NCBI RefSeq assembly: GCF_000196495.1
Contig: NC_011312.1
Location: 2,790,001 to 2,854,000 of the forward strand
Direction of reading: 5' to 3'
Source of the DNA: Aliivibrio salmonicida LFI1238
GTDB lineage: Bacteria; Pseudomonadota; Gammaproteobacteria; Enterobacterales; Vibrionaceae
DNA: 64,000 bases
Shown: positions 59,522 through 64,000 of the stretch, in pieces
Layout of the letters: each line of letters opens with the position of its first letter
Numbering within the stretch: the stretch's first letter is position 1
Program-made: the position numbers and the translations under genes
Notes under the pieces: generated by a model
The model's database searches: none
Seen by the model: only the letters and a program-made list of their open reading frames with translations
Told to the model about the DNA's origin: nothing

Positions 59522-60141
59522 GTTATGTCATCGCTATTACGGGTGGTATAGGCAGTGGTAAAACGACAATTGCAGATAAATTTAACCAATTATATGACAT
59601 TGATATTGTTGATGCCGATATCATTGCTCGTGACGTTGTTAAACCGAAAACAAACGGATTACACCAAATCGAAGCGCATTTTGGATCCTCGATTTTATTA
59701 AGTGATGGCAGTTTAAATCGTGCAGAGTTACGACAACGTATTTTTTCTGCTCCAAAAGAAAAAGAATGGCTAAATAATTTACTTCATCCTTTAATTCGCC
59801 AAGAGATGCAACATCAGATTACTCTGACTCAAGCGCCATACGCTTTACTCGTTGTCCCTCTATTAGTTGAAAACAATCTACAAAACTTAGCAAATCGTAT
59901 TCTCATTGTTGATGTTTCGGAGCAAACTCAAATTAATCGAACAATGAATCGTGATAGAGTAACTAATGAACAAGTTAATGCTATTCTTGCTTCTCAAGCA
60001 AGTCGAGAGCAACGTCTAGCGATTGCCGATGATGTCATTGATAATAACCAACAAAATGTAGACCTTAATAGCAAAATTGCTCTTCTACATCAGAAATATC
60101 TGGTATTGTCTCAAGCCTCTAAGATAGAAGAAAAGAATTGA
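59518..60141 (+). CDS. coaE: Dephospho-CoA kinase
   Basis: 207 aa from ATG 59518, which overlaps the pilD stop; the P-loop ITGGIGSGKTTIAD is at the N-terminus and VDADIIARDVV and LLVVPLLVENN follow. It phosphorylates dephospho-CoA in the last step of CoA synthesis, the end of the pathway begun by panB and panC elsewhere in the window. Order pilD-coaE-zapD-yacG is the conserved gamma-proteobacterial one. Confidence 0.96.
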   Translation: MSYVIAITGGIGSGKTTIADKFNQLYDIDIVDADIIARDVVKPKTNGLHQIEAHFGSSILLSDGSLNRAELRQRIFSAPKEKEWLNNLLHPLIRQEMQHQITLTQAPYALLVVPLLVENNLQNLANRILIVDVSEQTQINRTMNRDRVTNEQVNAILASQASREQRLAIADDVIDNNQQNVDLNSKIALLHQKYLVLSQASKIEEKN

Positions 60142-60164
60142 TAACGACTATGAATGGACTTGGA

Positions 60165-60896
60165 ATGCAAAAGTTTGAACATCCTTTAAATGAAAGGACT
60201 CGAATTTATTTACGTATAGAATCTCTATTGCGTAAGCTTGGTCATTCTGCTGATTTAACACAACCTTACGAATACCAAGTGTTCTTTAGCTCTTTATTCC
60301 ATATGTTGGATATTTTAGAGCAAGTTCAAGTCAAAGCCGATCTAGGTAAAGACTTAGAGAAACTGCGTTTACAATACCGTGCATGGATGAATATTGAAGG
60401 CGTCGATCAATCTGCGCTTCTTTCCGTATTAGAACAAATAAGTCAAGTTCACCAAAACCTAATGCAAACGACTCGCCCAGGACATAGCCTAAAAGAAGAT
60501 CGCTTTCTTTCTGCATTGAAGCAACGTTTCTTTATTCCTGGTGGCGATTGCTGTTTCGATTTACCTGCACTTCATCATTGGCTACACCTCCCTCTTGATG
60601 TACGTTGTCGAAATACACACAACTGGATGTCTCAATTACTCTCTCTGTCTGATGCTTTATCTCTATGGTTACGTTTAACCAGAGAAACCGCACGGTATAC
60701 ACCTCAGATTGCACGTAATGGATTTATGCAAAGCGAAATGGAAAATTCCAATTTACTTCGCTTAGAAATCCCGATTGACCAAGGTGTCTACCCAATGATC
60801 TCTGGGCATAAAAGTCGATTTGCGTTACGCTTTATGTCTTTTGAAACAAACAAGAATTGTGAAAAAGACATCGAGTTTACCCTTGCTGTCTGCTGA
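60165..60896 (+). CDS. zapD: Cell division protein ZapD
   Basis: 243 aa from ATG 60165 (E. coli ZapD has 247): FEHPLNERTRIYLRIESLL at the start is the family signature, and the beta-rich C-terminal half contains FFIPGGDCCFDLPALHHWLHLP. Other possible starts are ATG 60150 and TTG 60138, the latter overlapping the coaE stop. ZapD cross-links FtsZ filaments at the division ring. It is followed 7 bp later by yacG. Confidence 0.93.
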   Translation: MQKFEHPLNERTRIYLRIESLLRKLGHSADLTQPYEYQVFFSSLFHMLDILEQVQVKADLGKDLEKLRLQYRAWMNIEGVDQSALLSVLEQISQVHQNLMQTTRPGHSLKEDRFLSALKQRFFIPGGDCCFDLPALHHWLHLPLDVRCRNTHNWMSQLLSLSDALSLWLRLTRETARYTPQIARNGFMQSEMENSNLLRLEIPIDQGVYPMISGHKSRFALRFMSFETNKNCEKDIEFTLAVC

Positions 60897-60903
60897 GGAA
60901 ATT

Positions 60904-61113
60904 ATGTCACAACCGAACAGTCAACAACCAACGATCGTGAAATGTCCAACTTGCCAAAACAAAGTCGTTTGGAATACAGAAAGTGAATTTCGCCCTTTTT
61001 GCAGCAAAAAATGCCAAATGATTGATTTTGGTGAATGGGCAGATGAAGAGAAGTCAATTGCTGGTGCACCTGATATGTCAGACTCTGATGGATGGTCATC
61101 AGAACCGTATTAA
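60904..61113 (+). CDS. yacG: DNA gyrase inhibitor YacG
   Basis: 69 aa zinc protein from ATG 60904, with GAGGAAATT ribosome-binding sequence upstream. Zinc ligands CPTCQNK and FCSKKCQMIDFGEWADEE are complete. The C-terminal acidic tail (SDSDGWSSEPY) is as in the family. The E. coli protein inhibits gyrase by binding GyrB. An ATG at 60820 in frame would overlap zapD and is not supported. Confidence 0.93.
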   Translation: MSQPNSQQPTIVKCPTCQNKVVWNTESEFRPFCSKKCQMIDFGEWADEEKSIAGAPDMSDSDGWSSEPY

Positions 61114-61128
61114 TACGTCCATATAAAT

Positions 61129-61161
61129 AGAAAAGGTGAATCTCAATGATTCACCTTTTCT
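61129..61161. terminator. Terminator between yacG and mutT
   Basis: AGAAAAGGTGAATC-TCAAT-GATTCACCTTTTCT, a long perfect hairpin between convergent genes. Confidence 0.9.
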
Positions 61162-61180
61162 ATTCTATCCAGGTTCATAT

Positions 61181-61582
61181 TTATCTTAAGTAACATGTCA
61201 TCACTTTATTTAAGATCGGTACATTGGCTTCTGGAAATTCATACTGATTCAATTCAGAAATAGGTACCCACAGTCCCTGTTGACCTTCTTTTCCATAAGG
61301 GGAATGATTAAATTTAGTCACAGTAAAAAAATCAAAATAGAGCGATTTATCAGAATAGTCATGATTTAACGATTCAAATAACTTTAATTCCGTCGTCTCT
61401 ATCCCAACCTCTTCGTTAAGCTCTCTTATTAATGCCTGCTCTGCACTTTCATCAAGCTCGACCTTTCCACCAGGAAACTCCCAAAAACCACCTTTATGAG
61501 CCTTGTCTGGGCGTTTAGTGATGAACACTTTATCTTGCTCTTCATTTAAAATGACCGCAGCCACAATATGTACACGCTTCAT
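61181..61582 (-). CDS. mutT: 8-oxo-dGTP diphosphatase MutT
   Basis: 133 aa from ATG 61582, chosen over TTG 61603 because AGGGAAG lies 5 nt upstream and the sequence then aligns with MutT. The Nudix box GGKVELDESAEQALIRELNE (with EEVGI) is complete. It removes 8-oxo-dGTP from the nucleotide pool and prevents A:T to C:G mutations. It lies directly downstream of secA, as in E. coli. Confidence 0.94.
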   Translation of the reverse strand: MKRVHIVAAVILNEEQDKVFITKRPDKAHKGGFWEFPGGKVELDESAEQALIRELNEEVGIETTELKLFESLNHDYSDKSLYFDFFTVTKFNHSPYGKEGQQGLWVPISELNQYEFPEANVPILNKVMTCYLR

Positions 61583-61623
61583 TATCTTCCCTATATTTTT
61601 CAATTTTAAATCGGTATCGCTAT

Positions 61624-61653
61624 AAAAAAAGCCGCTAACAAGAGCGGCTTTTT
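61624..61653 (-). terminator. Terminator of secA
   Basis: AAAAAGCCGCTC...GAGCGGC-type hairpin with a T-run on the minus strand between secA and mutT. Confidence 0.85.
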
Positions 61654-61681
61654 ATTTATTCATGCGCAGGTAAATGACTGA

Positions 61682-64000
61682 CTAGATTTTACCATGGCAT
61701 TGTTTGTATTTTTTACCTGAACCACATGGGCATACTTCATTTCGTCCAACTTTACGTTCATCACGTACCATTGGTGAGTGGTTTTGATCTGAAGAATGAC
61801 CATCATCAAGTTGATTTTCTGCATTTTGATGCTGTAGTTTTTGAAGTCGAGCAACTTCTTCTGCATTTTTACGACGTTGCTCTTCCATACGTTCAACATC
61901 TTCTTGTTGTTGAACTCTAACTTTACTTAAAATTGAAACAACATCTAATTTTAACGTATCAAGTAAACCTTCAAATAACTCAAATGACTCACGCTTGTAT
62001 TCTTGTTTCGGGTTCTTTTGAGCATAACCACGTAAATGAATACCTTGACGTAAATGGTCCATCGCCGCTAAGTGCTCTTTCCATAATCCATCAAGCGTTT
62101 GCAGCATCACGGCTTTTTCAAAGTTACGTAGAACAGATTCGCCAACAGACTCTTCTTTCTCTTTATAAACTTGGAATGCACTTTCAATAATTTTTTCACG
62201 TAGGTTATCTTCATGAAGTTTATTATCGCTATCTAGCCATTCTTGAATTGGTAAATCCAAATCAAAATCAGTGCGTAGGCGAGTCGTTAACCCTTCAACA
62301 TCCCACATTTCTTCTAATGATTGTGGCGGAATATACTGACCAAACAACCCTTCAAGTACGTCTTGACGATTATGATTAATCATTTCACTGATATCATCAA
62401 CGTTCATTAACTCATCACGTAATTCATAAACGACTTTACGTTGGTCATTTGCAACATCATCGTATTCAAGTAATTGTTTACGAATATCGAAGTTACGACC
62501 TTCAACTTTACGTTGTGCGTTTTCTATCGCTTTAGTTACCCAAGGATGCTCAATCGCTTCGCCTTCTTCCATACCTAACTTTTTCATCATGTTAGACACA
62601 CGATCTGAAGCAAAGATACGCATTAACGCATCTTCCATTGATAAGTAGAAACGTGAAGAACCAGCATCACCTTGACGACCAGCACGACCACGTAATTGAT
62701 TATCAATACGACGTGATTCATGACGTTCTGTACCAATAATATGAAGACCACCAGCAGTCAAAACCGTATCATGCGCTTCTTTCCAAGCCGCTTTAATGGT
62801 TTGAACTTGTTCCGCAGACGGATTATCTAACTTAGCAACTTCTGCTTGCCAGTTACCACCCAACACGATATCAGTACCACGACCAGCCATGTTTGTAGCA
62901 ATAGTTACGGCGCTTGACGTACCCGCATTAGCAACGATATCGGCTTCTTGTTCATGGAACTTAGCATTAAGAACGTTGTGCTTAATTTTTGCTGTTTTCA
63001 ATGCATTTGAAAGTAATTCAGATTTTTCAATTGAAACAGTACCAACCAATACTGGCTGACCACGTTCAGAACACGCTTTTATGTCCTCAATGATAGCTGC
63101 AAATTTTTCAGCTTCAGTCATGTAGACCAAATCGCCCATGTCATTACGAGTCATTGGACGGTTCGTTGGGATAACAACCGTATCTAAACCATAAATAGAT
63201 TGGAACTCAAAAGCTTCAGTATCAGCGGTACCCGTCATTCCAGATAGTTTGTCATATAAACGGAAGAAGTTTTGGAATGTGATAGAAGCTAATGTTTGGT
63301 TTTCATTTTGAATTTTCACACCTTCTTTCGCTTCTACAGCTTGGTGCAACCCTTCAGACCAACGACGACCAGGCATAGTACGGCCAGTATGTTCATCAAC
63401 GATGATAACTTCATCGTCTTTTACAATATAATCGACGTCTTTTTCAAACAATACATGAGCACGTAATGCCGCATTGATATGATGAAGTAAACTAATGTTA
63501 GCAGGAGAATATAACGTATCCTCTTCTTCCATTAAGCCTTCATCTTTTAGTAATTGTTCAACAAATTCTTGACCATTTTCAGTTAAATGAGTTTGCTTGC
63601 CTTTTTCATCTAATGTGTAATGACCTTCACCACGGTAATCTTCGCTGTCTTCTTCATCTTGTTTAACAAGTTGAGGGATCAGTATATTGATACGGGTGTA
63701 TAGTTCAGAACTGTCGTCTGCAGGACCAGAAATGATCAATGGAGTACGAGCTTCATCGATTAAAATGGAATCCACTTCATCGATTACCGCAAAATAACGC
63801 TCACGTTGAACACGGTCTTCAGCACGGAAAGCCATGTTGTCACGTAGATAGTCAAAACCAAACTCATTGTTTGTTCCGTATAATATATCGGATTGATAAG
63901 CTAATTTTTTTTCTTGCGGTGGCATATTCGGTACATTAATACCAACTGTCATGCCTAAGAATTCAAATAATTCGCGGTTTGTCTCTGCATCACGCTTAGC
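61682..64000 (-). CDS. secA: Preprotein translocase ATPase SecA (partial, N-terminus off the window)
   Basis: The last 772 codons are in the window and the frame stays open to position 64000, so about 130 N-terminal residues with the first P-loop lie outside. AVIDEVDSILIDEARTPLII (Walker B region), TNMAGRGTDIVLGGNW and RRIDNQLRGRAGRQGDAG (second motor domain), and the C-terminal zinc motif VCPCGSGKKYKQCHGK that meets SecB are visible. It drives protein export through SecYEG, including the signal-peptide-bearing FbpA and patatin proteins here. The first in-frame ATG in the window (63952) is internal. Confidence 0.96.
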   Translation of the reverse strand, partial: AKRDAETNRELFEFLGMTVGINVPNMPPQEKKLAYQSDILYGTNNEFGFDYLRDNMAFRAEDRVQRERYFAVIDEVDSILIDEARTPLIISGPADDSSELYTRINILIPQLVKQDEEDSEDYRGEGHYTLDEKGKQTHLTENGQEFVEQLLKDEGLMEEEDTLYSPANISLLHHINAALRAHVLFEKDVDYIVKDDEVIIVDEHTGRTMPGRRWSEGLHQAVEAKEGVKIQNENQTLASITFQNFFRLYDKLSGMTGTADTEAFEFQSIYGLDTVVIPTNRPMTRNDMGDLVYMTEAEKFAAIIEDIKACSERGQPVLVGTVSIEKSELLSNALKTAKIKHNVLNAKFHEQEADIVANAGTSSAVTIATNMAGRGTDIVLGGNWQAEVAKLDNPSAEQVQTIKAAWKEAHDTVLTAGGLHIIGTERHESRRIDNQLRGRAGRQGDAGSSRFYLSMEDALMRIFASDRVSNMMKKLGMEEGEAIEHPWVTKAIENAQRKVEGRNFDIRKQLLEYDDVANDQRKVVYELRDELMNVDDISEMINHNRQDVLEGLFGQYIPPQSLEEMWDVEGLTTRLRTDFDLDLPIQEWLDSDNKLHEDNLREKIIESAFQVYKEKEESVGESVLRNFEKAVMLQTLDGLWKEHLAAMDHLRQGIHLRGYAQKNPKQEYKRESFELFEGLLDTLKLDVVSILSKVRVQQQEDVERMEEQRRKNAEEVARLQKLQHQNAENQLDDGHSSDQNHSPMVRDERKVGRNEVCPCGSGKKYKQCHGKI

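Noticed and set aside
60820..60903. An N-terminal extension of YacG beginning inside zapD
   Set aside because: The extension is zapD sequence read in another frame; the ATG at 60904 matches the family start.

Overview
The window looks like a low-GC gammaproteobacterial chromosome of the Vibrionaceae, most likely an Aliivibrio. The inference rests on a LitR/HapR/LuxR-type quorum-sensing regulator next to hpt, on enteric/Vibrio gene order (pdhR-aceEF-lpdA, panBC-can-yadGH, the pilABCD-coaE-zapD-yacG-mutT-secA string), and on a heavy load of nearly identical insertion sequences together with fresh frameshifts. That last trait recalls the fish pathogen A. salmonicida; the species call is inference only.

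Layout. 1-4.4 kb: iron(III) uptake genes fbpAB (fbpB runs off the edge) and the nitrogen-sensing pair glnK-amtB behind a sigma-54-like promoter. 4.4-11.3 kb: yacL and acnB, neighbours in E. coli, here separated by a divergent sugar-acid/glycerate cluster (cdaR-like regulator, GntP-family permease, glycerate kinase). 11.6-17.2 kb: an IS982-family element that cuts off the last residues of a patatin/Omp85 outer-membrane protein, then the first of three IS66-family elements. 17.3-25.6 kb: a complete rRNA operon on the minus strand (16S, tRNA-Glu, -Lys, -Val, 23S, 5S, tRNA-Asp), a frameshifted chemoreceptor gene, and a tRNA-Phe-Thr-Asn operon. 25.8-36.7 kb: mrcB, hrpB, sfsA, dksA, gluQ (frameshifted), pcnB (apparently with a non-AUG/GUG/UUG start), folK, panB, panC. 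36.7-46.1 kb: the second IS66 copy (carrying a 50-bp scar of the IS982 element), yadGH, can, a small-ORF/attenuator-like locus, hpt, litR, and a third, decayed IS66 copy lying one base after the litR stop codon. 46.1-53.2 kb: lpdA, aceF, aceE, pdhR with two perfect PdhR-type operators. 53.2-64 kb: ampD, nadC, the type IV pilus genes pilA-pilB-pilC(frameshifted)-pilD, coaE, zapD, yacG, mutT and the 3' part of secA.

How it fits together. Most of the window is conserved housekeeping sequence: pyruvate to acetyl-CoA (PDH complex), the TCA enzyme aconitase, pantothenate (panB, panC) feeding CoA (coaE), folate, NAD, and cell-wall synthesis and recycling. What distinguishes it is recent genome erosion: three genes with apparent single-base frameshifts (MCP, gluQ, pilC), one outer-membrane protein clipped by an IS, and three IS66 copies of which only the first has all three ORFs intact. 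The frameshifts could be real or sequencing errors in short homopolymers, and this cannot be settled from the sequence alone.

I found no convincing undescribed multi-gene system (no defence island, CRISPR array or biosynthetic cluster). The most original local signals are a 17-bp-arm perfect inverted repeat conserved inside the IS66 tnpA gene, a strong-SD 25-codon ORF followed by a terminator-like hairpin ahead of a small basic protein gene, the likely AUC/AUU start of pcnB, and an NtrC-like site embedded in the yacL terminator.
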